Assembly (NCBI GenBank): GCA_050329575.1
Contig: JBHJOP010000017.1
Span: forward strand, 1 to 11,956
Source: JAUXFS01 sp050329575
GTDB taxonomy: Bacteria; Pseudomonadota; Alphaproteobacteria; Rhodospirillales; Defluviicoccaceae
Direction of reading: 5' to 3'
Length of the DNA stretch: 11,956 nucleotides
Part shown: positions 5,726 through 11,956 of the stretch, in pieces
How positions within the stretch are numbered: the stretch's first letter is position 1
Layout of the letters: the number at the start of each line of letters is the position of its first letter
Notes under the pieces: generated by a model
The model's database searches: none
Told to the model about the DNA's origin: nothing
Seen by the model: the letters and a program-made list of their open reading frames with translations, nothing else
Translations under genes and position numbers: made by a program

Positions 5726-6934
5726 ATGTCCAATCCGGTCGCGCTCCGTTCCGCCCGCCTGTCGCTGGCGTTCTCCGCCCTCGGCCATCTCTATTCGCAC
5801 CTGTTCGCGCCGATCTTCTTCGTCGTGGCGTTGACCCTCGAAGGCGAGTTCGGGCTCACGCATGGCGAGGTGATCGCGCTGATCGTCGTCGGCAACGTCC
5901 TGTTCGGGGTGGTCGCGCCGCTGGCCGGATGGCTCGGCGACCGCTGGAGCAGCACCGGAATGATGGCCCTGTTCTTCGTCGGCACCGGCGGCGGCATGGT
6001 GATGACCGGCCTCGCGTCGCGGCCGCTCGAGATCGCCCTCTGGCTCGCGGTCACCGGCGCCTTCGCGTCGATCTACCATCCGGTCGGCATCGCGTGGCTG
6101 GTCCGCAACGCCGCCGCGCGCGGCAAGGCGCTGGGCCTCAACGGGGTGTTCGGGGCGATCGGACCGGCGACGGCCGCCGTCCTCGCCGGAACGCTGACCG
6201 AGGTCGCGGGGTGGCGCGCCGCCTTCGTCGTTCCCGGGGCGCTGATCGTGGCGACCGGCGTCGTCTTCGGCGCGCTCCTCGCCGGCCGCCGGATCGTCGA
6301 GATCACCGTCGATCGGCACGTCGATCCGCCGCCGTCGCGCGGCGACACCCGGCGGGTGGTCGCCGTGCTGGCGGTCTCGCTGCTGTGCACCGGCCTGATC
6401 TACCAGGCGACCCAGCCGGCGCTGCCGAAGATCTTCTCCGAGCGGATCGGCGAGTTGACGGGCGACGGCGTGCTCGGGGTCTCGGCGCTGGTCGCCGTCG
6501 TCTATCTGTTCGCCGGCGCATCGCAGCTGGTCGCCGGCCATCTCGCCGACCGCTATCCCTTGAAGACGGTCTACTTCTGCTGCTTCGTGCTGCAGGTGCC
6601 GCTGCTCGTTCTCGCCGGCAGCCTCGGCGGCGGCGCCCTGATGGCGGTGGCGATGATGATGGTCGCGGTCAACGCGGGGTCGCTGCCGGCCGAGAACAGC
6701 CTCGTCGCCCGCTACGCGCCGAGCCACCGGCGCGGACTGGTGTTCGGCTTGAAGTTCGTGCTCGCCTTCGGGGTCGGCGGCCTCGGGGTCAAGATGGAGG
6801 GGCTGCTCTACGATCTCACCGGCGGCTTCGCATGGCTGTTCGTGATCCTCGGCGTCATCGCCGCCGTCGGCGTCACGGCGGCGTGGCTGCTGCCCTCGGA
6901 GCGCCGGGAGGTGGTGCCGGCCGCGGCCGAATAG
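5726..6934 (+). CDS. Major facilitator superfamily transporter
   Basis: This 402-residue inner-membrane protein has about twelve hydrophobic segments in two halves separated by a cytoplasmic loop (about 187-212, RRIVEITVDRHVDPPPSRGD). Motif A appears in each half: GWLGDRW (68-74) and GHLADRYPLK (271-280). SIYHPVGIAWL (115-125) and the second-half features resemble the fosmidomycin-resistance (Fsr)-like and related drug/metabolite exporters. The substrate cannot be read from sequence. The start is ATG at 5726, which gives the first membrane helix its usual short N-terminal tail; the ribosome-binding site is poor. It is divergent from the XRE regulator (264-bp gap) and ends 9 bp from the stop of the convergent metY-like gene. 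Control by the neighbouring regulator is possible but not shown. Confidence 0.88.
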   Translation: MSNPVALRSARLSLAFSALGHLYSHLFAPIFFVVALTLEGEFGLTHGEVIALIVVGNVLFGVVAPLAGWLGDRWSSTGMMALFFVGTGGGMVMTGLASRPLEIALWLAVTGAFASIYHPVGIAWLVRNAAARGKALGLNGVFGAIGPATAAVLAGTLTEVAGWRAAFVVPGALIVATGVVFGALLAGRRIVEITVDRHVDPPPSRGDTRRVVAVLAVSLLCTGLIYQATQPALPKIFSERIGELTGDGVLGVSALVAVVYLFAGASQLVAGHLADRYPLKTVYFCCFVLQVPLLVLAGSLGGGALMAVAMMMVAVNAGSLPAENSLVARYAPSHRRGLVFGLKFVLAFGVGGLGVKMEGLLYDLTGGFAWLFVILGVIAAVGVTAAWLLPSERREVVPAAAE

Positions 6935-6943
6935 CGAGCCCCG

Positions 6944-8272
6944 CTAGCCCTGGCTGGCGGCGAGGCCGCGGCCGAGGTCGCGGATCAGGTCGTCGACCGA
7001 TTCGAGGCCGACCGACAGCCGGATGACGTCGGGCCCGACGCCGGCGGCCAGCTGCTGCTGTTCGGTGAGCTGACGGTGGGTGGTCGACGCCGGATGCAGG
7101 ATCAAGGACCGGGTGTCGCCGATGTTGGCAAGGTGGGAGAACAGCTCGACCGTCTCGACCAGCCGGACGCCGGCCTCGTAGCCGCCCTTGAGGCCGAACG
7201 TGAACACCGACCCGGCACCCTTCGGCAGATACTTCCGGGCGAGCGCGCGATAGGGGCTCGACTCGAGGCCCGCGTAGGAGACCCGCGCCACCGCCGGATG
7301 GGCCTCCAGGAACTCCGCCACCACCTGCGCGTTCTCGACGTGACGTTGCATCCTGAGCGGCAGGGTTTCGATCCCGGTGATGGTGTAGAAGGCGTTGGCG
7401 GGCGACAGCGACGGCCCGAAATCGCGGAGCGCCACGGCGCGAGCCTTGGTGGTGAAGCCGAAATCGCCGAACGTCTCGTGGAAGATCAGGCCGTGATACG
7501 CCGGTTCCGGCTCGACCATGCCCGGGAACTTGCCGCTCCGGCCCCAGTCGAAGCGCCCCGACTCGACCAGCGCCCCGCCGAGGGCGAGGCCGTGACCGGC
7601 GAGGAACTTGGTGGTCGAATGGACGACGAGATCGGCCCCCCATTCGAACGGGCGGAACAGATACGGGGTGGGGACGGTGTTGTCGACGATCAGCGGGATG
7701 CCGGCGGCGCGGGCGATCTCGGCGATCGGTTCGAGGTCGACGACGATGCCGCCGGGATTGGCCAGCTGCTCGACGAAGATCGCCTTGCAGCGGGGCGTCA
7801 GGGCGGCACGGACGGTCTCCGGATCGTTCGGATCGACGAAGTGGCAGGTCCAGCCGAGCCGCTTGAAGCTGAGCCCGAACTGGGTGATCGAGCCGCCGTA
7901 GAGGTTGCGCGAGGCGATGAACGCGTCGCCCGGTTCCAGCAGCGTGAAGAAGGTGAGGAACTGCGCGGCGTGACCGGATGCCGCGCACACCGCCGCCCGC
8001 CCACCTTCCAGATTGGCGATCCGCTCCTCCAGCACCGCGACGGTCGGGTTGGTCAGCCGCGAGTAGATGAAGCCGAAGGTCTGCAGATTGAACAGGTCGG
8101 CGGCGTGTTCGACGTTCTCGAACACGTAGCTGGTGGTCTGGTAGATCGGCGTGTTGCGGGCGCCGGTCAGCGGATCGGGGCGGGCACCGGCGTGGATCGC
8201 CCGGGTCTCGAAGCCGAAGTCGGCCCCGCCGTCGTCCGTGCGGCGTCGCGGCGGGTCGGCGCCGTCGTTCAT
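6944..8272 (-). CDS. metY: O-acetylhomoserine aminocarboxypropyltransferase (sulfhydrylase)
   Basis: This 442-residue PLP enzyme of the Cys/Met metabolism family most likely converts O-acetyl-L-homoserine plus sulfide (or methanethiol) to homocysteine (or methionine) in the cytoplasm. Landmarks are ETRAIHAGARPDPLTGARNT (22-41), TPIYQTTSYVF (41-51), FIYSRLTNPT (68-77), ASRNLYGGS with cofactor-site Tyr125, IVDNTVPTPYLFRP (195-208) and the Schiff-base Lys222 in HSTTKFLAGHG. The length fits MetY rather than the shorter MetZ. The frame stays open further upstream, but ATG at 8272 is the start. It overlaps the stop of the CoA-binding gene as ATGA, indicating translational coupling, and homology begins a few residues later. 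It is the last gene of a three-gene overlapping operon. A related gamma-synthase/lyase specificity cannot be excluded from sequence. Confidence 0.93.
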   Translation of the reverse strand: MNDGADPPRRRTDDGGADFGFETRAIHAGARPDPLTGARNTPIYQTTSYVFENVEHAADLFNLQTFGFIYSRLTNPTVAVLEERIANLEGGRAAVCAASGHAAQFLTFFTLLEPGDAFIASRNLYGGSITQFGLSFKRLGWTCHFVDPNDPETVRAALTPRCKAIFVEQLANPGGIVVDLEPIAEIARAAGIPLIVDNTVPTPYLFRPFEWGADLVVHSTTKFLAGHGLALGGALVESGRFDWGRSGKFPGMVEPEPAYHGLIFHETFGDFGFTTKARAVALRDFGPSLSPANAFYTITGIETLPLRMQRHVENAQVVAEFLEAHPAVARVSYAGLESSPYRALARKYLPKGAGSVFTFGLKGGYEAGVRLVETVELFSHLANIGDTRSLILHPASTTHRQLTEQQQLAAGVGPDVIRLSVGLESVDDLIRDLGRGLAASQG

Positions 8273-8778
8273 GGATGCAGTCTCGGCCGCTTGGCGGAGA
8301 TGACGCCCGAGTTGACGCCCGACCAGCCCAGTTCCCCGAACAGGCGGCCGTACTCGATCTTGATGCAGCGGTCCAGGATCACCGTCAGGCCGGCGGCCTC
8401 GGCGCGGCGGGCGGCGGCGTCGTTGCGCACGCCGAGCTGCATCCACACCACCGCGATGCCGAGCGGACCGGCCAGCGCGATCGCCTCGTCGGTCGCGGCG
8501 CCCGCGGCCTCGCCGCTGCGGAAGATGTCGACGATCTGCACCGGTCCGGGAACATCGGCGAGGCGCGCATGGACGGTCTCGCCGTGGATGGTCGTTCCCG
8601 CGGCGACGGGATTGACCGGACTCACCCGGTAGCCCTTGCCGAGCAGATACTTCATCGCGAAGTTGGACGGCCGCACCCAGTTCGGCGAGGCACCGACCAT
8701 GGCGATGGTGCGCGTCTCGCGGAGGATCCGGCGAAGCAGCGCGTCGTCGTAGACGAGGGGAGCCGCAGCGCCGATCAT
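8269..8778 (-). CDS. CoA-binding protein, YccU type (CoA_binding_2)
   Basis: This 169-residue cytoplasmic protein has a Rossmann-type CoA-binding fold. IAMVGASPNWVRPSN (25-39) is the nucleotide-binding loop, then YRVSPVNP (50-57), VDIFR (83-87), VWMQLGVRND (111-120) and DRCIKIEY (136-143) complete the family pattern. Proteins of this type bind CoA or acyl-CoA but have no assigned reaction; they resemble the CoA-binding subunit fold of succinyl-CoA synthetase without the catalytic His domain. The ATG at 8778 overlaps the crotonase TGA (ATGA), and the TGA at 8269 overlaps the metY ATG in the same way, so all three products are probably made in fixed proportion. From memory, this gene is often beside O-acetylhomoserine sulfhydrylases in alphaproteobacteria, which suggests a role tied to that enzyme or its acetylated substrate. 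Confidence 0.88.
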   Translation of the reverse strand: MIGAAAPLVYDDALLRRILRETRTIAMVGASPNWVRPSNFAMKYLLGKGYRVSPVNPVAAGTTIHGETVHARLADVPGPVQIVDIFRSGEAAGAATDEAIALAGPLGIAVVWMQLGVRNDAAARRAEAAGLTVILDRCIKIEYGRLFGELGWSGVNSGVISAKRPRLHP

Positions 8779-9581
8779 CGTCCCGTCCAGGCCGGCGGCG
8801 GGCGCTTGGCGATGAACGCGTCGATCCCCTGCTGGGCGTCGTCGGTCATCATGTTGCAGGTCATGGTCTCACCCGCGAATTGATAGGCCGCTTCCATTCC
8901 TTCCTCCAACTGCTTGTAGAACAGTTGTTTTCCGAAGGAGATCGCGGCCGGAGACTTGGCTCCGATCCTGGCCGCCAGGTCGGCCACGGCGGCGTCGAGG
9001 CGGTCGCCGGGGACGACGCGGTTGACGAGGCCGTAGTGCAGCGCGGTCGGTGCGTCGATGAAGTCGCCGGTGAGCAGCATCTCCATCGCCTGCTTGCGTG
9101 GCAGGTTGCGGGTCAGCGCGACCATCGGCGTCGAGCAGAACAGGCCGAGGTTGACCCCCGAGACCGCGAACCGCGCCTCTTCGGCCGCCACCGCCAGGTC
9201 GCACGTCGCCACCAGCTGACAGCCGGCGGCGGTGGCGACGGCATGGACGCGGGCGATCACCGGCTGCGGCAGGCGGGTCAGGGCCAGCATCACCCGCGAG
9301 CACTGCGCGAACAGCGCCTCGATCGCCTGGCGGCCCGGGTTGTCGCGCATCTCCTTGAGATCGTGGCCGGCACAGAAGGCGCGGCCGTTGCCGGCCAGCA
9401 CCACCACCCGGACCGACCGGTCGTCGGCGATCGCGTCCAGTTCCCGCTGCAGCGCGGTGAGCAGCGCCACCGACAGGGCGTTGAACTTGTCGGGACGGTT
9501 GAGGGTGAGGGTGGCGATGCCGTCGGCATCGTTGCGGAGCAGCACCGGAGCCTGGTCGATCCCGGTCGTCGCCGTCGTCAT
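8775..9581 (-). CDS. Crotonase-fold protein, ECHDC3-type enoyl-CoA hydratase/isomerase family
   Basis: This 268-residue crotonase superfamily protein has the CoA-site and oxyanion-hole motifs RAFCAGHDLKEM (67-78) and TAAGCQLVATCDLAVA (117-132), with LNRPDKFNALS (27-37) at the N-terminus. Aligned by eye with rat mitochondrial enoyl-CoA hydratase, the catalytic Glu144 and Glu164 correspond here to Gln122 and Gly142. Ordinary hydratase activity is therefore doubtful. The pattern matches the ECHDC3 branch, whose reaction is not settled. The ATG at 9581 is chosen because GAGG stands 6 nt upstream and the crotonase homology starts shortly after. The longer frame to 9722 would translate the promoter and operator region. 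It is the first gene of the operon with the CoA-binding protein and metY, and is divergent from the thioesterase gene across a shared palindrome. Confidence 0.92.
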   Translation of the reverse strand: MTTATTGIDQAPVLLRNDADGIATLTLNRPDKFNALSVALLTALQRELDAIADDRSVRVVVLAGNGRAFCAGHDLKEMRDNPGRQAIEALFAQCSRVMLALTRLPQPVIARVHAVATAAGCQLVATCDLAVAAEEARFAVSGVNLGLFCSTPMVALTRNLPRKQAMEMLLTGDFIDAPTALHYGLVNRVVPGDRLDAAVADLAARIGAKSPAAISFGKQLFYKQLEEGMEAAYQFAGETMTCNMMTDDAQQGIDAFIAKRPPPAWTGR

Positions 9582-9700
9582 CTCGGACCTCGTTTGCCGC
9601 CCCGTGGTTCCTCGCCGGCCCCCATGTTCGACGCCCGACCGCCGCGACGCAAGCGGATTTGCGCGGCCGGGCGCGCGGCCGATCGCGGGAGTCGGGGCCA

Positions 9701-9729
9701 TTGACGTTGACGTAAACGTCAACTAGCCT
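9701..9729 (+). promoter_or_regulatory. Promoter of the thioesterase gene
   Basis: TTGACG (9701-9706), a 17-bp spacer and TAGCCT (9724-9729) make a plausible promoter with transcription starting near 9736, ahead of the AGGGG ribosome-binding site (9753-9757). The whole spacer is occupied by the palindrome at 9706-9723. Confidence 0.5.
9706..9723. promoter_or_regulatory. 18-bp palindromic operator, LiuR-like
   Basis: GTTGACGTAAACGTCAAC has perfect 8-bp arms around AA, and an additional TTGACG half-site adjoins it at 9701-9706. The TTGACGT-N2-ACGTCAA type is, from memory, the kind of site bound by MerR-family regulators of branched-chain amino acid and acyl-CoA catabolism (LiuR group). It lies between the crotonase operon and the thioesterase gene, both acyl-CoA-related, which supports the reading. 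No such regulator gene is in the window. Confidence 0.6.
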
Positions 9730-9764
9730 CGCCGTCATTGGTTCGCAATCGCAGGGGCCGTGCC

Positions 9765-10199
9765 GTGTCCCGGATCACCGTCGCGGAATTCAACGACATC
9801 GTGCGTGCGGAACTGCCGTGGGCGCACGAGATCGGCATGCACGCCGACGCGATCGGCGACGGGACGGCGATCCTGCGCTTGCCCTATCGCCCGAGCATGC
9901 TGCGACCCGGCGGCCTGATCTCCGGCCCGACGATCATGGGGCTGGCGGACGCTTGCATGTATGCGGTGGTGTTGTCGCTGATCGGCGCGGTCAAGCTGGC
10001 GGTGACGACCAGCTTCAACATCAACTTCCTGTATGGGGCGGGCCCCGCCGATCTGCTCGCCGAAGGCCGCATCCTGAAGCTGGGAAAGCGGCTGGCGGTG
10101 ATCGAGACCGGCATCCATTGCGAAGGCCGCGATCGCCCGGTGGCCCATGCCACCGGCACCTACTCGATCCCGCCGTCGAGCCCGGCAGCGCGATCGTGA
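9765..10199 (+). CDS. PaaI-type hotdog-fold acyl-CoA thioesterase
   Basis: This 144-residue protein has a single hotdog domain. It would hydrolyse acyl- or aryl-CoA thioesters to free acid and CoA in the cytoplasm, usually as a tetramer. The core LRPGGLISGPTIMGLADACM (46-65) matches the PaaI-like helix with the presumed catalytic Asp62, followed by TTSFNINFLYGAGPADLLAE (81-100). The GTG at 9765 is chosen because AGGGG lies 7 nt upstream. The alternative TTG at 9738 would add nine basic residues and leave almost no leader. It is divergent from the crotonase/CoA-binding/metY operon and shares the palindrome at 9706-9723, so coordinated control is likely. Its actual acyl substrate is unknown. 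It ends 16 bp from the convergent hemerythrin gene. Confidence 0.9.
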   Translation: MSRITVAEFNDIVRAELPWAHEIGMHADAIGDGTAILRLPYRPSMLRPGGLISGPTIMGLADACMYAVVLSLIGAVKLAVTTSFNINFLYGAGPADLLAEGRILKLGKRLAVIETGIHCEGRDRPVAHATGTYSIPPSSPAARS

Positions 10200-10215
10200 C
10201 GGCTGGCGCGGCGGG

Positions 10216-10707
10216 TCAGCCGACCTTGCCGGCCGGCGCCGTTCCGTCGCCCAGCTTCCGTCCCATCTCCTCGGCGTAGCTGCGGTCGGCCTCGTCGACC
10301 TTTCCGGCCTTGCCGGCCATGAACGGCGCGTAGAGCTTGTCGCGGCCGAGAATGTGCGCCGTCAGCCAGTTCTTGAGGAACGCCAGCACCTCGCGGGCGT
10401 GGATCGATTCGGGGCTGCGATGGTAGCGGCTGCGGATGTCGGCCACCTGGGCGCGCAGCATGTCGTGGGTGCGGACGTGGGCGTCGCGATCGGGATAGCC
10501 GCACGCCTCCATCAGCACCTCTTCGCGACCGAAGTGATAGTCGGTGTAGTCGAGCAGCGAATCGAGAACGCGGCAGACCGTCTGGCGCGGTTCGTTGACC
10601 CGGATCGCGTCGTCGAGCTCGTTGATCAGGCCGATCAGCACCTGATGATCGGTATCGATGGACTCGCGCCCGACGCTGAGATCGGGCGTCCAGTTGATGA
10701 GGGGCAT
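10216..10707 (-). CDS. Bacteriohemerythrin
   Basis: This 163-residue single-domain hemerythrin is a cytoplasmic O2-binding protein with a non-haem di-iron centre. All expected iron ligands are present: His21 (IDTDHQ), His58 and Glu62 (YHFGREE), His77 and His81 (HVRTH), His118 and Asp123 (HILGRDKLY). The N-terminal pattern INWTPDLSVGRESIDTDHQ is typical. A short tail (about 131-163) rich in Gly, Lys and Glu follows the fold. The ATG at 10707 has GGAG 8 nt upstream. Roles known for the family are oxygen storage or delivery and sensing; nothing here decides between them. It is transcribed alone, convergent with the thioesterase gene and divergent from rplM. No strong promoter was identified in the 303-bp gap. 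Confidence 0.93.
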   Translation of the reverse strand: MPLINWTPDLSVGRESIDTDHQVLIGLINELDDAIRVNEPRQTVCRVLDSLLDYTDYHFGREEVLMEACGYPDRDAHVRTHDMLRAQVADIRSRYHRSPESIHAREVLAFLKNWLTAHILGRDKLYAPFMAGKAGKVDEADRSYAEEMGRKLGDGTAPAGKVG

Positions 10708-10876
10708 TGCCTGTGCTCCGCGCCACGTTCGAGGGAGAGGCCGACGACGAACTGGCAGGCACCGTCTCGACCCGTCGCTCCGCTAAAGAAGCATCAAACG
10801 GCCGCGAATACAATCGCCGCGAGGGGAATTCGTCGGCGGGGGCTTGGGGGCCGGTCGGGCCGCCGTCGTGTCCGTC

Positions 10877-10901
10877 CCGGCGCCATCGCCGGACGCTTTT
10901 T
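10877..10901 (+). terminator. Orphan Rho-independent terminator-like hairpin
   Basis: CCGGCG-CCAT-CGCCGG is a perfect 6-bp stem with a tetraloop. It is extendable to 8 bp with one bulged C, and is followed by ACGC and a run of five T (10897-10901). It faces the plus strand immediately before the rplM promoter. No plus-strand gene precedes it, because hemerythrin is on the other strand. It may insulate rplM or end a short unannotated RNA. Confidence 0.4.
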
Positions 10902-10906
10902 CGCCG

Positions 10907-10935
10907 TTGACTTGCGGTGATGCTGTGGCATACTC
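10907..10935 (+). promoter_or_regulatory. Promoter of rplM-rpsI
   Basis: TTGACT (10907-10912), followed after 16 bp by CATACT (10929-10934) or after 17 bp by ATACTC, is the best sigma70-type match ahead of rplM. It gives a leader of about 70 nt. Confidence 0.55.
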
Positions 10936-10946
10936 CGCGCCTCGTT

Positions 10947-10966
10947 CGGGGGCCCTGCGGCCCCCG
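10947..10966 (+). promoter_or_regulatory. GC-rich hairpin in the rplM 5' leader
   Basis: CGGGGGCC-CTGC-GGCCCCCG is a perfect 8-bp stem with a 4-nt loop, just after the predicted transcription start. No T-run follows. Ribosomal protein operons often have leader structures for feedback control, so it is a candidate, but it matches no leader motif I can name. Confidence 0.35.
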
Positions 10967-11010
10967 GGGCCCGTTCGCCCGACGCGAAACTCCCGGCCTG
11001 GGGACGCAAG

Positions 11011-11469
11011 ATGAAGACCTATTCCGCAAAGCCTGCGGAAGTGGACCGCGAGTGGTTCCTGATCGACGCCGACGGCCTCGTCCTCGGCCGGCTGGCGAGC
11101 GTCATCGCCGCCCGCCTCAAGGGCAAGCATCGGCCGATCTACACGCCGCATGTCGATTGCGGCGACCACATCGTCGTCGTCAACGCCGAGAAGGTGCGGC
11201 TCACGGGCCGCAAGCGCGAGGACAAGGTGTTCTACTGGCACACCGGTCATCCGGGCGGCATCAAGCGGCGCACCACCGGCCAGATCCTCGACGGCAGGCA
11301 CCCCGAACGCGTGGTCGTCAAGGCGGTGGAGCGGATGATCCCGCGGTCGCCGCTGGGCCGGCAGATGATGCGCAAGCTGCGCGTCTACGGCGGCCCGGCG
11401 CATCCCCACGAGTCGCAGCAGCCGCAGCCCCTCGACGTCGCGGCGATGAATCCGAAGAACAAGAGGTAG
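11011..11469 (+). CDS. rplM: Large ribosomal subunit protein L13 (uL13)
   Basis: This 152-residue protein of the 50S subunit acts early in assembly on 23S rRNA. The family pattern is complete: DREWFLIDADGLVLGRLAS, IAARLKGKHRPIYTPHVDCG, DHIVVVNAEKVRLTGRK, YWHTGHPGGIKRRT and KAVERMIPRSPLGRQMMRKL followed by RVYGGPAHPHESQQP. Its length is normal for alphaproteobacteria. The ATG at 11011 is preceded by GGGGA with a 6-nt gap. It is the first gene of the L13-S9 operon, with rpsI starting 8 nt after its stop. Confidence 0.98.
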   Translation: MKTYSAKPAEVDREWFLIDADGLVLGRLASVIAARLKGKHRPIYTPHVDCGDHIVVVNAEKVRLTGRKREDKVFYWHTGHPGGIKRRTTGQILDGRHPERVVVKAVERMIPRSPLGRQMMRKLRVYGGPAHPHESQQPQPLDVAAMNPKNKR

Positions 11470-11477
11470 GATCGCCG

Positions 11478-11956
11478 ATGGGCGAGGACATCAGGACGCT
11501 CGAGGATCTCAAGGGGCTCGCCGGCATCGCGACGCCCGCCGGCGACGACGTGCTGCCGCCGCCGCGGATCGATACGCTGGGGCGGGCCTACGCCACCGGC
11601 CGGCGCAAGGACGCGGTCGCCCGCGTCTGGCTGAAGCGCGGATCGGGGCGGATCACCGTCAACGGCCGCGAGGTCGCGACCTTCTTCGCGCGGCCGACGC
11701 TGCGGATGCTGATCAACCAGCCGTTCGCCGCCGCCGGCCGCGCCGACCAGTTCGACGTCGTCTGCACGGTCAAGGGCGGCGGCCTCTCCGGGCAGGCCGG
11801 CGCCGTCCGGCACGGCATCAGCCGGGCGCTCACCCGTTTCGAGCCGGCGCTGCGGCCGACCCTGAAGAGCGGCGGCTTCCTGACCCGCGACGCCCGCGTC
11901 GTCGAGCGCAAGAAGTACGGCAAGCCGAAGGCGCGACGAAGCTTCCAGTTCTCCAA
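11478..11956 (+). CDS. rpsI: Small ribosomal subunit protein S9 (uS9), truncated by window end
   Basis: 159 codons of the 30S protein S9 are visible. An acidic N-terminal extension (MGEDIRTLEDLKGLAGIATP, about 35 residues in all), typical of alphaproteobacterial S9, precedes the conserved core YATGRRKDAVARVWLKRGSG, FARPTLRMLINQPF, DVVCTVKGGGLSGQAGAVRH and GISRALTRFEP. The basic C-terminal tail KKYGKPKARRSFQFS, which reaches toward the tRNA in the P site, is cut off just before its expected final Lys-Arg. The ATG at 11478 has AGGA 7 nt upstream and is 8 nt from the rplM stop. Nothing suggests the gene is broken; it simply leaves the window. Confidence 0.97.
   Translation, partial: MGEDIRTLEDLKGLAGIATPAGDDVLPPPRIDTLGRAYATGRRKDAVARVWLKRGSGRITVNGREVATFFARPTLRMLINQPFAAAGRADQFDVVCTVKGGGLSGQAGAVRHGISRALTRFEPALRPTLKSGGFLTRDARVVERKKYGKPKARRSFQFS

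Larger units (their letters stand above)
10708..11010. other. Divergent intergenic region, hemerythrin / rplM
   Basis: About 300 bp without a convincing gene. The rplM side holds a terminator-like hairpin (10877-10901), a promoter (10907-10935) and a leader hairpin (10947-10966). A TACAAT hexamer at 10809-10814 resembles a -10 on the plus strand but lacks a good -35. Confidence 0.6.

Noticed and set aside
8273..8446. N-terminal extension of the metY frame
   Set aside because: The extra residues are low-complexity Arg-rich and lie inside the CoA-binding gene; the ATGA overlap and family homology fix the start at 8272.
6944..9581. A DMSP/methanethiol pathway (DmdD-like crotonase feeding MetY)
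   Set aside because: The crotonase lacks both catalytic glutamates and no other Dmd gene is present, so the idea has no support beyond MetY's possible use of methanethiol.
9582..9722. N-terminal extension of the crotonase frame
   Set aside because: It would run through the palindrome and lacks homology, while the ATG at 9581 has a good ribosome-binding site.

Overview
The window looks like chromosomal DNA of a high-GC alphaproteobacterium, most likely of Rhodospirillales type. The evidence is the strong G/C bias at third codon positions, a PhrR/PraR-like XRE regulator, an S9 protein with an acidic N-terminal extension, and the neighbourhood crotonase / CoA-binding protein / O-acetylhomoserine sulfhydrylase / PaaI thioesterase / rplM-rpsI, which I recall from other alphaproteobacteria. 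The genus cannot be fixed from the sequence alone.

Positions 1-1997 form an accessory, partly decayed region. It starts inside a PIN-domain (VapC-type) toxin gene. A short remnant of an IS5-type transposase start follows. Next, on the minus strand, come a clear 76-residue gene of unusual, AT-rich codon use and a probable 33-residue partner just upstream. About 740 bp then carry no recognisable gene, but do hold a strong promoter-like sequence over a perfect palindrome and several clusters of a 10-bp-phased GTCTAC(TTTC) repeat.

Positions 1998-6943 are mostly single-gene units: a fused SpmA-SpmB-type membrane protein (minus) with a nine-G tract at its ribosome-binding position, a secreted or membrane-anchored subtilisin-like protease (plus), an XRE regulator (minus) with repeated sites in its upstream region, and a divergent MFS transporter (plus).

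Positions 6944-10199 are the metabolic core. Three minus-strand genes overlap by ATGA junctions: an ECHDC3-type crotonase, a YccU-type CoA-binding protein and a MetY-type O-acetylhomoserine sulfhydrylase. A PaaI-type thioesterase is divergent from them. The gap between the two units holds an 18-bp perfect palindrome lying exactly between a plausible -35 and -10, of the type used by MerR-family acyl-CoA catabolism regulators (LiuR-like). This suggests one acyl-CoA-responsive regulator controls both sides and links acyl-CoA turnover with methionine synthesis.

Positions 10200-11956 hold a bacteriohemerythrin gene (minus) and the ribosomal operon rplM-rpsI (plus). The operon has a good promoter, an orphan terminator-like hairpin just upstream and a GC-rich hairpin in its leader. 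rpsI runs off the window a few bases before its expected end.
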